Shown: piece after piece, positions 26,540-35,647 of the stretch
Numbering within the stretch: the stretch's first letter is position 1
How the letters are laid out: each line of letters begins with the position of its first letter
NCBI GenBank assembly: GCA_963843065.1
Contig: CAWJKX010000130.1
Coordinates: 19,909-83,908, forward strand
Direction: 5' to 3'
DNA length: 64,000 bases
Source: JAGVPT01 sp963843065
Lineage (GTDB): Bacteria > Bacteroidota > Ignavibacteria > UBA10030 > UBA8401
Translations under genes and position numbers: made by a program
The notes under the pieces: generated by a model
What the model was told of the DNA's origin: nothing
Seen by the model: only the letters and a program-made list of their open reading frames with translations
Databases searched by the model: none

Positions 26540-27460
26540 ATGAAAGAGCTGTTGAAGACGATCATCATCGCGATAGAAACGATCTCACAAGCACCGCGAC
26601 CCGTCCCGCTTTCGAGGGACTTACCCAGGATGAACAATCAGTTTGTTTGCCCTGAGCAATCCCGTTCCGCTTCAGCAAAACGGGAGCGTCGAAGGGCGAG
26701 CATCAATGCATTTTTGATTTGCTTTCTCGTAATAGCTCCAAGTCTCTCACCGCTGCATGCGCAATCCGCCGCAGGGTCGAATCAGATCAAGCTCACGGGA
26801 GACGAAATTCTCCGACTCTCCGACATGGACCGGAATGGCTGGATGTCATACTCAGTCGTTACTACCATCCTCAACTATGAAGACAACGAACTGAAAGAAC
26901 AAGGATTATTCGAAGTGAGCATCAAAGGAATGGACAAGACTCTCGTGAAGTTCATGAATGCTGACGTTAAGGGCCAATACCTTTTGATGGTCGATGACGA
27001 CATGTGGATCTACATGCCAAACACCCGCAAACCGATTCGCATCACTCCGCTCCAACGCCTGTTGGGAAACGCATCGAACGGAGATGTCGCCCGCACACGC
27101 TACGCAGAAGATTACGCGGCAAAAGTGATAAGAGAAGAATCGGTTGACGGTGTTCCATGTTACCTCCTCGAATTGAATGCCAAACGGGACGGAGCAACAT
27201 ATAAAAGAATCGAGTACTGGGTTGAGAAGGAGACGAAACGTCCGAAAAAAGCCGAGATGTACCTTATCTCGGGCAAGCATTTCAAGTCGATCGCTTTCGA
27301 CCGATATGAGGAGATTGCGGGAAGAGTACTCCTCACACAAATGACGATCACCGACAGGCTTCGCGACGGAAGAACTACGGTTATGAAATATGCGTCGTAT
27401 GCCGAAAAAGAAATGCCGGAGAAATACTTCAACAAAGACTATCTGGAGAAACTGCGGTGA
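26540..27460 (+). CDS. LolA-like outer-membrane lipoprotein-sorting protein, repeat inserted in leader
   Basis: About 306 residues from ATG 26,540, which has AAAGGAG seven bases upstream. The mature part begins near 'HAQSAAGSNQIKLTGDEI'. 'MSYSVVTTILNYED', 'MWIYMPNTRKPIRITPLQRL', 'VPCYLLELNAKRDGATYKRI' and 'YWVEKETKRPKKAEMYLISG' are typical of the LolA-like/outer-membrane lipoprotein-sorting family (PF17131 type) that accompanies MacB-like and MMPL exporters. Oddly, codons 13-53 encode a Gly-poor, Arg/Pro/Ser-rich stretch that is a copy of a dispersed DNA repeat. Removing it would join 'MKELLKTIIIAI' to 'NAFLICFLVIAPSLSPLHAQ' and restore an ordinary signal peptide. The next gene overlaps its stop. 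Confidence 0.85.
   Translation: MKELLKTIIIAIETISQAPRPVPLSRDLPRMNNQFVCPEQSRSASAKRERRRASINAFLICFLVIAPSLSPLHAQSAAGSNQIKLTGDEILRLSDMDRNGWMSYSVVTTILNYEDNELKEQGLFEVSIKGMDKTLVKFMNADVKGQYLLMVDDDMWIYMPNTRKPIRITPLQRLLGNASNGDVARTRYAEDYAAKVIREESVDGVPCYLLELNAKRDGATYKRIEYWVEKETKRPKKAEMYLISGKHFKSIAFDRYEEIAGRVLLTQMTITDRLRDGRTTVMKYASYAEKEMPEKYFNKDYLEKLR
26599..26698 (+). repeat. Dispersed repeat copy inside the LolA-like coding sequence
   Basis: 'CCCGTCCCGCTTTCGAGGGA', 'CTTACCCAGGATGA', 'GCCCTGAGCAA' and 'AAACGGGAGCGTCGAAGGG' follow the same order as the intergenic copies at 1,796 and 10,236. The reading frame stays open through it. Confidence 0.75.
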
Positions 27461-28740
27461 CGTCGCCGGCAAGAATGGTGTTGATCGTCGCTGCCGCCTG
27501 CTTCTCCGCAGTGGAAGCGGGTGCACAGGGACTCGAATATCGATTTTCAATCGTCGACGAAGGAACTCTCTCAAAACTTAACCTCGCTACGCCGCTCAAT
27601 TACAAGAATAGTATTCTGCCTCAGCCGGTGCAGGGCAACGATGCCATATCGAATCTTTTTCTGAGCTACGGCGGCTTGTCGACATCGCTGAACGTCAGCG
27701 ACCTCGCAAACAATCTCAGCGCGCCGGACTACAATTATTCCATCCGGGAACTCTCGTATGATCTTTCTCTGACAGACAACTTAGACATAACGGTAGGGAG
27801 AAAAATCCTCAAGTGGGGCCCCGGTTACGCTTTCAATCCTACCGGTGTGGTCGAACCGCAGCGATCTCCGTCCGATCCCTCAGACCGGCTCGGCCAGAAC
27901 GTTGGGCGTACGCTCATCTCCATGAACGCGTTTTTCGGAAAGAGTTCGCTGACATTCGTCTATCTTAACGATGCTCAGTTCGAGTCGGGAGTTTTCCATT
28001 GGGGCGAGCACGATTATGCTTTACGTGCCTACACATTTCTGAACGGCCTCGACCTTTCAGGAATACTTCACTACAGACAAGGCGACCGGCTTGAGGCTGG
28101 CACTAATTGGTCGTACGTCGTCGGCGAAAACCTCGAATTGCACGGAGAATTCCTGGCAAAGGAGGGGTCGTCGACGCTGTACCACGAGATATTGTGGTCC
28201 GACAATCCTGATCAAATATTTACATCGGATCCATACATTACACCCTATAACCATTCAAGCGAAATCTTCTACAAACTTCTTCTTGGAGGGCAATATACCT
28301 TCGAGGATGGCGTTAATATCGCGCTTGAATATTACCGGAACATGGAGGGATTGAGCAGCTCGGAATGGAATCAGTGGATGAAGTTTGTTAAATTTCAGAA
28401 CGGCATTCAACAGGGTTCGATCCTTGTCCCGCCGGAAATGATCGGGCCTTCGCGAGACAACCTTCTTTGGGCATTGCAGACTCTGTCGGCCAACGGTACG
28501 ATGAGAGATTATCTTTTCGGTCGAGAGTATTACTCTGCCAGGAGCTGGAGCTTTGAGTTCATCCAGCTGATGAATGCAGACGATGCGAGCATAGTCCTTG
28601 TGCCGACGGTTTCTTATCGGATATCGCAATTTTTTTCACTGTATGTACGGTTCACGGCGTTTCTCGGAAAGAATGATTCGGAGTACGGAGCCCTTTTCAC
28701 GAAGAACAGCACTAACCTAGGAATCCAATTTCAATTATGA
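27457..28740 (+). CDS. Outer-membrane beta-barrel protein of an ABC/LolA-like export operon
   Basis: A 427-residue protein. The GTG at 27,457 overlaps the previous stop as GTGA; the ATG at 27,475 is a fair alternative, beginning 'MVLIVAAACFSAVEAGAQG'. After the signal peptide the chain has alternating aromatic/polar strands ('LSLTDNLDITVGRKILKWG', 'SLTFVYLNDAQFESG', 'LLLGGQYTFEDGVNIALEYY') and ends in '...NLGIQFQL', as a barrel would. 'GPGYAFNPTGVVEPQR' resembles the conserved segment of barrels that accompany LolA-like/exporter sets. It does not match a named porin I know. Its gene position suggests it is the outer-membrane part of the same export route. Confidence 0.7.
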   Translation: MTSPARMVLIVAAACFSAVEAGAQGLEYRFSIVDEGTLSKLNLATPLNYKNSILPQPVQGNDAISNLFLSYGGLSTSLNVSDLANNLSAPDYNYSIRELSYDLSLTDNLDITVGRKILKWGPGYAFNPTGVVEPQRSPSDPSDRLGQNVGRTLISMNAFFGKSSLTFVYLNDAQFESGVFHWGEHDYALRAYTFLNGLDLSGILHYRQGDRLEAGTNWSYVVGENLELHGEFLAKEGSSTLYHEILWSDNPDQIFTSDPYITPYNHSSEIFYKLLLGGQYTFEDGVNIALEYYRNMEGLSSSEWNQWMKFVKFQNGIQQGSILVPPEMIGPSRDNLLWALQTLSANGTMRDYLFGREYYSARSWSFEFIQLMNADDASIVLVPTVSYRISQFFSLYVRFTAFLGKNDSEYGALFTKNSTNLGIQFQL

Positions 28741-29771
28741 AAAAATACGAACTTCTTCGCACTTTCTATTTTTGCCTCATTATCACAGTGATCGTCGCCG
28801 CGGGTTTCATTTACAATGTACCTGCGCATTGGGCGGGAGCTTTGTGCAGCTCATTTATTTTCTCGATGTGCATCGGCTATTCGATCCATTTCCTCATAGG
28901 CTTCTTTTCACACCGCGTTGCAAAATTCGGAAGGTTTCTGAGGTATTCGATTTTTTTTCTCTTGTTCCTTTTCGGAGGGCTTATTGGCTCCGAGTTGGGA
29001 ATCGGCATCGAAATTGTAACGCTCGGGTACAGATTCTCATGGAACGATCAGGTTCCGCTTCTGGCTATGAACTTCGTCCTCGCCGCTCTTTTTGGCACGA
29101 TCGCCGTCATTTATTTCACCCTGAAAGCCAATGTTGAGCGCATGGCCGCGCAGCTAAAAGAGAAGGAATTAAACGAAGAGCGGCTTACGCGGACAAAAAT
29201 GGAAGCGGAACTGCAGGCGCTCCAGGCAAAGATCAACCCGCATTTTCTTTTCAACACGCTCAACTCCATCGCAAGCCTCATATCGGAAAATCCGAAAGCT
29301 GCGGAATCGACGGTTGAGAAATTATCAGAACTCTTCCGCTACACTCTCAAGAGCGCTGAAAAAAACTTGGTCAGTGTCGCCGAGGAACTTGACATCGTGC
29401 GGACGTACCTTGAAATCGAAAAGGTCCGTTTCGGCGAGAGGCTTCAGTACGACATTACCTGCGGCGATGACATCCGCGATTTTATGATACCGGCGCTCAT
29501 CATCGAGCCATTGGTAGAAAACAGCATCAAACACGGCATTGCCTCCGAGGTCCACGGAGGAAAAATCGTCATTGAAGTCACAAAGACCGGCAGAAACTGC
29601 CTCATCTCGGTGATTGACAACGGAAAAGGGATTGACGACGCGAACACGGCGAATGGATTCGGATTGAGAAGCGTGGAGGAACGGTTACAACTGCGGTACG
29701 GCGCATCGTCCTCGCTGCGTTTGGTCCCGGACGGGCATACGCATTTCTTGATTACGATCCCACTTTCATAA
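28737..29771 (+). CDS. LytS/YehU-type sensor histidine kinase
   Basis: A 344-residue kinase. Residues 1-125 hold four or more membrane helices with little extracellular sequence. Residues about 130-165 are a coiled coil ('RMAAQLKEKELNEERLTRTK'). The His_kinase domain has the phospho-acceptor His in 'KINPHFLFNTLNS' near 172, and the HATPase domain has 'PLVENSIKHGI' and 'VIDNGKGIDD', then 'GFGLRSVEERL'. The ATG overlaps the stop of the barrel gene (ATGA), so translation is coupled. It is paired with the LytTR regulator 9 bases downstream. The lack of a sensor domain suggests it senses the membrane or the transporter itself. Confidence 0.93.
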   Translation: MKKYELLRTFYFCLIITVIVAAGFIYNVPAHWAGALCSSFIFSMCIGYSIHFLIGFFSHRVAKFGRFLRYSIFFLLFLFGGLIGSELGIGIEIVTLGYRFSWNDQVPLLAMNFVLAALFGTIAVIYFTLKANVERMAAQLKEKELNEERLTRTKMEAELQALQAKINPHFLFNTLNSIASLISENPKAAESTVEKLSELFRYTLKSAEKNLVSVAEELDIVRTYLEIEKVRFGERLQYDITCGDDIRDFMIPALIIEPLVENSIKHGIASEVHGGKIVIEVTKTGRNCLISVIDNGKGIDDANTANGFGLRSVEERLQLRYGASSSLRLVPDGHTHFLITIPLS

Positions 29772-29780
29772 GGATTACCC

Positions 29781-30527
29781 ATGCACCTTCGGGCAATTAT
29801 TGTCGACGACGAAGAACTCGCCCGCAAGCGCCTGCGGAAAATGCTTCGGGATTATGAAGAGGATCTGGAAGTGGTGGGCGAAGCAGAGAATGGACAGGAC
29901 GCCGTCGACAAAATTGAAGCCCTTCATCCAGACCTCATTTTCCTCGACGTTCAAATGCCCGGTTTTGACGGATTCGAAGTCGTGCGACGCCTGCGGGTCA
30001 AGCCGTTCATTGTTTTCACCACAGCCTATGATGAATATGCCCTGAAAGCGTTTGACGAAAACTCCATCGACTATCTCCTAAAACCGATTGAGCAGAAGCG
30101 GCTCGACAAAGCTGTCGGGAAACTCAGACGAGTGTACGCATCTTCCAAACTGCAGATCAACGAAAACGTCGAACGATTCCTTTCGCAACTGGCTTCTCCC
30201 CCACTTAAACGGCTACAGGTAAAATCCGGCGATAAGATCCTCCTTATCGATGCCGACAGCATTACATACTTCGAGGCAAAAGACAAGTACACATTTCTCC
30301 ATACCGTTGACCATGAACACATCGTCGAGCAGACGCTTGCGGAGCTGGAAGAGAAGTTGGACAAGCTGACGTTCGTGCGTATTCACCGCTCGGTTATTGT
30401 GAACATTAACTTCATTCGTGAGATGGTAAAGTGGTTTGGGGGAAAATACAAAATCAGGCTGAAAGACAAACAACAGACCGAGCTTGTTGTAAGCCGGGGT
30501 TACGTTGACCGAATCAGGAAGTTGTAG
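29781..30527 (+). CDS. LytTR-family response regulator
   Basis: A 248-residue regulator. The receiver domain has the acidic pair Asp9-Asp10, the phospho-acceptor Asp56 in 'FLDVQMPG', and Lys in 'YLLKPIEQKR'. The C-terminal DNA-binding LytTR domain has 'LLIDADSITYFEAKDKYTFL', 'FVRIHRSVIVNINFIREM' and 'VVSRGYVDRIRKL'. AAGGA precedes the ATG. It is the last gene of the operon and is followed by a strong hairpin. It most likely controls the operon or related envelope genes. The binding site is not identified. Confidence 0.95.
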   Translation: MHLRAIIVDDEELARKRLRKMLRDYEEDLEVVGEAENGQDAVDKIEALHPDLIFLDVQMPGFDGFEVVRRLRVKPFIVFTTAYDEYALKAFDENSIDYLLKPIEQKRLDKAVGKLRRVYASSKLQINENVERFLSQLASPPLKRLQVKSGDKILLIDADSITYFEAKDKYTFLHTVDHEHIVEQTLAELEEKLDKLTFVRIHRSVIVNINFIREMVKWFGGKYKIRLKDKQQTELVVSRGYVDRIRKL

Positions 30528-30550
30528 CACGAAAGCAGGGAATGGGAACA

Positions 30551-30603
30551 TTCCGAAGGCTTTAACCTCGTCATTGGTTTATCGTTAAAAAAAGCCTTCG
30601 GAA
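30551..30603. terminator. Bidirectional rho-independent-type terminator
   Basis: Perfect 13-base arms, TTCCGAAGGCTTT (30,551-30,563) and AAAGCCTTCGGAA (30,591-30,603), lie between the response regulator (plus) and the aldose epimerase (minus). A-run and T-run flanks make it suitable for both strands. Confidence 0.8.
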
Positions 30604-30627
30604 GGTTTGTAATCAATCGCAACGATC

Positions 30628-31599
30628 CTATTTCCCAATCTGAATTCCACAATTCGCCGAGAATTCGCCGTTAGGCGGCAACGGGATCAGCCCTTCACCG
30701 TTGTTGAAACTGTCAACATTTGAAGTCATTGGTTCGATAGCAACGGACTTTCTATCGGGCGGCGTATAGACAACGAGGTAATTGAATTTGTTCTTTCCGG
30801 TTTCCTGCCAGACACTTAGAGTGATCCCGCGATCTTCGGAAATTAATTGTGTCGCAGCTTTCCCTCCATTGCCATCCACTGCAAAACATGTATTAAACTG
30901 CCTGCTGCCGATTGCAACCGGAAACACATAATCACGGAATGGTGTTCTCTTTCCCGTTGGAATGTTTTTAGCGTCAACTTCAATAATATCCGAAACTGCT
31001 AATTTGAGTTTCAGCGCGTCAACTTCATCCCCCAGCTCAAAATAATGATGCCAACCGTCGCTCAACGGCATGATCGATGATGACCGGTTAACGACCTTCG
31101 TCTTGCAGATCAGTCCATCCGTTGAAGTAAGAATATACGATAACTCAAGAGTATATCTGAAAGGATAACCGGCAATCTCTTCATCGTAATCACATTTCAA
31201 TGAACAGAGGGCATGGTCATTGGTGATTTCCGTCTTCATGACTTCGAACTTTTTGTTAAAGACGAAGCCGTGGCAGGCATTTCTTTCTTCGGGAAATGTG
31301 AGCGGTACATTGTACGAAACATTGTTGTGAACATAACGGCCATTCTTAATTCGTCCTGCAAATGGGGATAGCTTGGCATTTGTATATATGTCGTCAGGGA
31401 CTTGCGAGTGTATATCTTTAATTTTTTTCAGCACGGAGAACGTTTTTTGTCCGCTGCCCAACCATAACTCTTTTAATCGTGCACCCGACTCGGGAATGAC
31501 CGAAAAGAACTCGCCCGTTAGATTGTTTCGAACCGTAATGATTGACATGCCAGAGGCAGATCCTTTTTCAATCACAAAATTTGGAGATTTATTGCTCAT
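30628..31599 (-). CDS. Aldose 1-epimerase (mutarotase) family
   Basis: A 323-residue GalM-like protein without a signal peptide. 'SPFAGRIKNGRYVHNN' and 'NACHGFVFNKKFEV' carry the substrate-binding Arg/His positions, 'SDGWHHYFELGD' the catalytic His pair, and 'SVAIEPMTSNVDSFN' the catalytic Glu. It interconverts alpha and beta anomers of aldoses and is common beside glycosidase genes, where it equilibrates the freed sugar. It precedes the LacI cluster and may belong with GH3/GH31. A hexose-6-phosphate mutarotase relative is the alternative. Confidence 0.85.
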   Translation of the reverse strand: MSNKSPNFVIEKGSASGMSIITVRNNLTGEFFSVIPESGARLKELWLGSGQKTFSVLKKIKDIHSQVPDDIYTNAKLSPFAGRIKNGRYVHNNVSYNVPLTFPEERNACHGFVFNKKFEVMKTEITNDHALCSLKCDYDEEIAGYPFRYTLELSYILTSTDGLICKTKVVNRSSSIMPLSDGWHHYFELGDEVDALKLKLAVSDIIEVDAKNIPTGKRTPFRDYVFPVAIGSRQFNTCFAVDGNGGKAATQLISEDRGITLSVWQETGKNKFNYLVVYTPPDRKSVAIEPMTSNVDSFNNGEGLIPLPPNGEFSANCGIQIGK

Positions 31600-31834
31600 A
31601 GAGTACCGTGATTCTTTTTATTTTATTCCACTACGTCGGTTGTTATTCCCCGGTTAAGAAAATCTTCCAAAAAAAGGAAGAGCTAAAAAACCATATACCA
31701 CGATTGTAAATCTAAACCATCATGTTGAGGAAATAAAAATGGAAAGTGATGAAAAAGTTGTCCGGCGTTTTAGGGGAAAGAAGCTGCAGCGAATTGTTTC
31801 CGTTTACTGAATCGCCTTTTCCTTCCAAATTCGA

Positions 31835-32906
31835 TTAATTCGATACCTGAGACCTCTCCGTACCCTCGCTGACACGAATTGGATGCAAGGCCTTTGTGGA
31901 TTCCCTCACAATAAACTCAGCATGCAGGACGACGTTTTCTATCGGCAAGAGTTTGGGGGATTCGATATTCTTAATCAGGATCTCGGCTGCTTTTCTGCCT
32001 AATTCACGCAAGGGTGCGCGAAGCGTTGTCAGGTCAATGGGAATGTGTCGTGAGAAAGGGATATCGTCGTCGCCCACAACAGAAATTTCACCCGGCACTT
32101 TGATATTCATTTCGGCCAGAGCCGCCATGACACCGAGCGCAACAAGATCATTGTAACAAACGATGGCGGTTGGAAAATCTTCACGGCTTCTGTTCTGAAA
32201 ATAATCAAGACATGCTGTATGACCATCCTCAAGATGAGCGCCGGCAGGGATAATCATGTCATCGTTAAATGCAAAATGGCTTTCACTGTATGCTCTGCGG
32301 AAGCCGTCGATTCTCTCATAAGTATGGGAAGCATGGGTCGGTCCGGCAAAATGCACAATTTTAGAATGACCGTTGTCCATCAAATACTTCATCGCTTCTT
32401 TCATCGCCCTGATGTTGTCTATACTGACGACGTTTGCCTGGATGCTCTTGACATTTTCCAGCATCACAAACGGAAAATTAATCATCTTAAGCCTGAAAAG
32501 ATGTTCGATCTCGGCTGTCCCTTCCAGTACCGGTGCAATGATTGCCCCCTTTATGTCTTTACCTGTGAAACTTTGAGTGATCTTTTCTTCGTATGTGTGT
32601 TGCCCCTCCGAACTTGCCACCAGCACCAGGTAGCCTTTGCTGCCGGCATACTCCATTACTCCTAATGCGATTCCTGTGTAGAACGGATTATCCAGTTCGC
32701 GAACGAGCAAGCCGATACTTCGGGTACTGAACGGGCGGGTTTTTCAGATTTCGAGCACTTCCTCTCGGACGATAGTTCAGCTCTTTCATTGCTCTTAAGA
32801 CTGTCTCTCTCGTCTCCATGTGGACAGTGTTCTTCTGATTTATAACAGCAGAAACCGTCCCCTTCGAAACTCCAGCTCGTTTGGCAACATCCTCAATTGT
32901 CACCAT
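31835..32906 (-). CDS. LacI-family repressor 1, frame break
   Basis: Two minus-strand frames give a protein of about 356 residues, close to the repressor at 38,603. The HTH is 'TIEDVAKRAGVSKGTVSAVI' followed by 'NYRPRGSARNLKNP', and the sugar-binding domain begins 'LVRELDNPFYTGIALGVMEY'. I place the start at ATG 32,906, with AAGGA five bases before it. The frame breaks at 32,719-32,725: the paralogue has GG where this copy has GGG, a one-base homopolymer difference. The ligand is probably an oligosaccharide from GH3/GH31 action. A palindromic operator lies about 80 bases upstream, between it and GH3, so it likely represses itself and GH3. Confidence 0.9.
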
Positions 32907-32984
32907 TTTCATCCTTATTCTCCAGTCGACAATTTACATCGTCCCCAAATAAAGCTTGATTCTTTGAAATAAAATTTTAACTTT

Positions 32985-33000
32985 ATTGAAACGGTTCAAT
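32985..33000. promoter_or_regulatory. LacI-type operator ATTGAAACGGTTCAAT
   Basis: A near-perfect palindrome with the central CG of LacI-family operators, in the divergent region between repressor 1 and GH3. The same sequence with one change (ATTGAAGCGGTTCAAT) stands at 39,755-39,770 upstream of the paralogous repressor 2. Conservation beside both paralogues is the main evidence. Confidence 0.75.
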
Positions 33001-33271
33001 TTAACTTACGTTAGTTAAATTTAGCCCAACTAGCACCAAAAGTCAAGAAGCAGTTTAAAGCTTTCAAAATCAGCGTCCTCAATCTGCCGTATGGGGTAGT
33101 TTTCCAATGAACGATTGTTCTGCTGTTCCCCGAATAAACCCACACAACTTATCCAGTACCGATAGAATCCTTGGCAAGCATCGTGAAGAAGAATGCAACT
33201 CAGTTCCTCGGTCATACTTGCCTGGGCATTTCTGCAGGACAATAGTAATTTTTCTCAAAGGAGAATTTGAC

Positions 33272-35605
33272 ATGCGCACGTTCACGATCCCCATCGTCGT
33301 GGCATTCCTTTTTGTCTTCTTCACCGCATTCGCGGGGGATGAAAAGCCGAAGTATAAGAACCCCTCCCTGCCGGTCGAAGAAAGAGTCCAAGATCTTCTC
33401 CAGCGAATGACACTGGAGGAAAAAGTAGGACAGCTGCTTTCATTTACCTCGCGAGATACAAACGCATTTGACAGCAACGGAAATTTTGTGGGAGTCGAAG
33501 ACACTTCCGTGCTGAACCGCGGGATAGGCGCATATAGTTCCCGTGAATTCCGGCGAGGCATCTCGGCCAAACACCGGGCAGAATGCATCAACGGCACAGA
33601 GCGATACATGATCGAACGTTCACGGTTAGGAATTCCGGTTCTAATTTTCAGTGAAGCATTGCATGGGTTGATGCAGCAGGGCGCCACCAGTTTTCCACAA
33701 GCGATCGCGCTGGGAAGCACCTGGGATACCACCCTGGTCGAACAAGTCTCTGCGGCAGCGGCACAAGAAGGCCGTTCGCAAGGAACGCGACAAGTCTTGT
33801 CGCCGGTGCTCGATTTGGCCCGCGACCCCCGCTGGGGAAGAACCGAGGAATGCTATAGCGAAGATCCGTATCTCGTTTCTCGTATTGGAATGGCCGCCGT
33901 GTTCGGCTTTCAGGGAAGAGAAAAAATGCTTGGCGACGATCATGTCGCCGTTACATTGAAACACTTCGCAGGCCATGGGCAGCCCGAAGGGGGAAAAAAT
34001 ATCGCTCCGGTGGATATCCCCGAGAGAACGTTCCGCGAAACTCACCTCTACCCGTTCGAGGTTGTGGTCAAACGCGCCAATGCGCAATCGATCATGGCAT
34101 CCTATAACGAGTGGGACGGCGTTCCCGACCATGTCAATCACAAATTGTTGACCAGCATTCTCCGAAACGAATGGGGTTTCAACGGATACTTCATGAGCGA
34201 TGGCGGCGGCATGAACGTCACCGTTCGAGACCATCACGCAGCGGCTGATTCAGCGGAGTCCGGAGTTCTCTCCGTGATGGCTGGGGTCGATTTCGATTTA
34301 AGCAACGGAGGATGCTTTATACCGTTGGTAGATCAGGTGAAGAAAGGAAATGTTTCCGAAGAGTATATCAACCGGGCAGCGGGGAATGTACTCCGCGTGA
34401 AATTCGTCGCAGGGCTTTTCGACAATCCATACATCGATCTCGAGAAAATGGACAAAGTTTACAATTCGAAAGAGCACAAGGCGCTGGCATTGAAAGCAGC
34501 CCACGAAGCAATGGTACTGCTGAAGAACGAGAAGAATATTCTGCCGCTCGATGCCGCGAAAATCAAAACCCTGGCGGTGATTGGACCCGATGCTGCGGAC
34601 ATTCACCTCGGCGGTTACTCGCCATGGCCAATGCGAGGCGTAAGCGTTTTGAAAGGGATTCAAGATTTTGCCGGCAATAGATTCAAGGTGGTGTACGCTG
34701 AGGGCTGCAAGCTGACGCTAAACAAGGAAGTACACTGGCAGGTAAATGAGAATCCAATCCTGAACAATCCTGACGATGATAAGAGGATGATTGCCGATGC
34801 CGTGAAAACGGCAAATGAAAGCGATGCTGTTATTTTGGTATTAGGTGAGAATGAATTGATCAACCGCGAAGCATGGAGTGAATCTCATTTAGGCGATCGT
34901 GACGACCTGGATTTGGTTGGGATGCAAAATGAGTTGGCGAAGGCGATCCTCGAAACCGGAAAGCCGGTCGTCATCCTGTTGGTAAACGGACGCCCCATTA
35001 CCATTAACTACCTACAGAAACATGCCTCAGCGATTATGGAGTGTTGGTACCTGGGAGAGGAGACCGGTCATGCTGTCGCAGATGTACTATTCGGCAGCGT
35101 GAACCCGAGCGGCAAACTGACCGTCACTTTTCCGCGCTCGGTCGGACAACTCCCCTGCTACTACGACAAGAAGCCAAGTGCGTTTCGCCATTATGTATTG
35201 GCCGAGAGCTCGGAACCTTTATATTCGTTTGGTTTCGGTCTCAGCTATACAACATTCAAATACGATAATCTGAGGGTTGCACCGGAGGAAATTTCCGCTG
35301 ATGATATGGCAAAGGTCTCCGTGGATGTGACTAATACTGGACCGGTTGCCGGAGATGAAATTGTCCAGTTGTATATTCACGACGTGATCAGCCTCCCTAC
35401 CAGGCCTGTGAAAGAACTAAAGGACTTTGCAAGGATCACACTCAATCCCGGCGAGACCAGGAGAGTTGAATTTACAATAACACGCGAGAAACTCGAGGCA
35501 TATGACTTGGATATGAAAAGAGTGGTGCAGCCCGGAGATTTCGAGATCATGGTCGGAAAAAACTCAGTGGAGTTACTGCGAAGCATGTTGAAAGTGAAAA
35601 AGTAA
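33272..35605 (+). CDS. GH3 beta-glucosidase/beta-xylosidase
   Basis: 777 residues from ATG 33,272. An open frame extends upstream to 33,107, but AAAGGAG lies just before 33,272 and the protein then starts with a signal peptide ('IPIVVAFLFVFFTAFAGDE'). Domain order is the GH3 N-domain (about 35-345), the GH3 C-domain (about 410-620) and an FnIII-like domain (about 665-760). Marks are 'LSPVLDLARDPRWGR', 'KHFAGHGQPEGG', the nucleophile Asp310 in 'GYFMSDGGG', and 'YPFGLSYT'-like 'YSFGFGLSYTTF'. It removes terminal beta-glucose or beta-xylose from oligosaccharides, probably in the periplasm. It lies under the LacI operator and 42 bases upstream of GH31, which fits xyloglucan oligosaccharide breakdown. 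Confidence 0.92.
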   Translation: MRTFTIPIVVAFLFVFFTAFAGDEKPKYKNPSLPVEERVQDLLQRMTLEEKVGQLLSFTSRDTNAFDSNGNFVGVEDTSVLNRGIGAYSSREFRRGISAKHRAECINGTERYMIERSRLGIPVLIFSEALHGLMQQGATSFPQAIALGSTWDTTLVEQVSAAAAQEGRSQGTRQVLSPVLDLARDPRWGRTEECYSEDPYLVSRIGMAAVFGFQGREKMLGDDHVAVTLKHFAGHGQPEGGKNIAPVDIPERTFRETHLYPFEVVVKRANAQSIMASYNEWDGVPDHVNHKLLTSILRNEWGFNGYFMSDGGGMNVTVRDHHAAADSAESGVLSVMAGVDFDLSNGGCFIPLVDQVKKGNVSEEYINRAAGNVLRVKFVAGLFDNPYIDLEKMDKVYNSKEHKALALKAAHEAMVLLKNEKNILPLDAAKIKTLAVIGPDAADIHLGGYSPWPMRGVSVLKGIQDFAGNRFKVVYAEGCKLTLNKEVHWQVNENPILNNPDDDKRMIADAVKTANESDAVILVLGENELINREAWSESHLGDRDDLDLVGMQNELAKAILETGKPVVILLVNGRPITINYLQKHASAIMECWYLGEETGHAVADVLFGSVNPSGKLTVTFPRSVGQLPCYYDKKPSAFRHYVLAESSEPLYSFGFGLSYTTFKYDNLRVAPEEISADDMAKVSVDVTNTGPVAGDEIVQLYIHDVISLPTRPVKELKDFARITLNPGETRRVEFTITREKLEAYDLDMKRVVQPGDFEIMVGKNSVELLRSMLKVKK

Positions 35606-35647
35606 GAAACCGCTTAACGAAATAGTTCAATTAAACAGGACGTTCGA

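Noticed and set aside
33107..33271. N-terminal extension of the GH3 frame
   Set aside because: AAAGGAG and a signal peptide at 33,272 mark the true start; the extension would hide the signal peptide.
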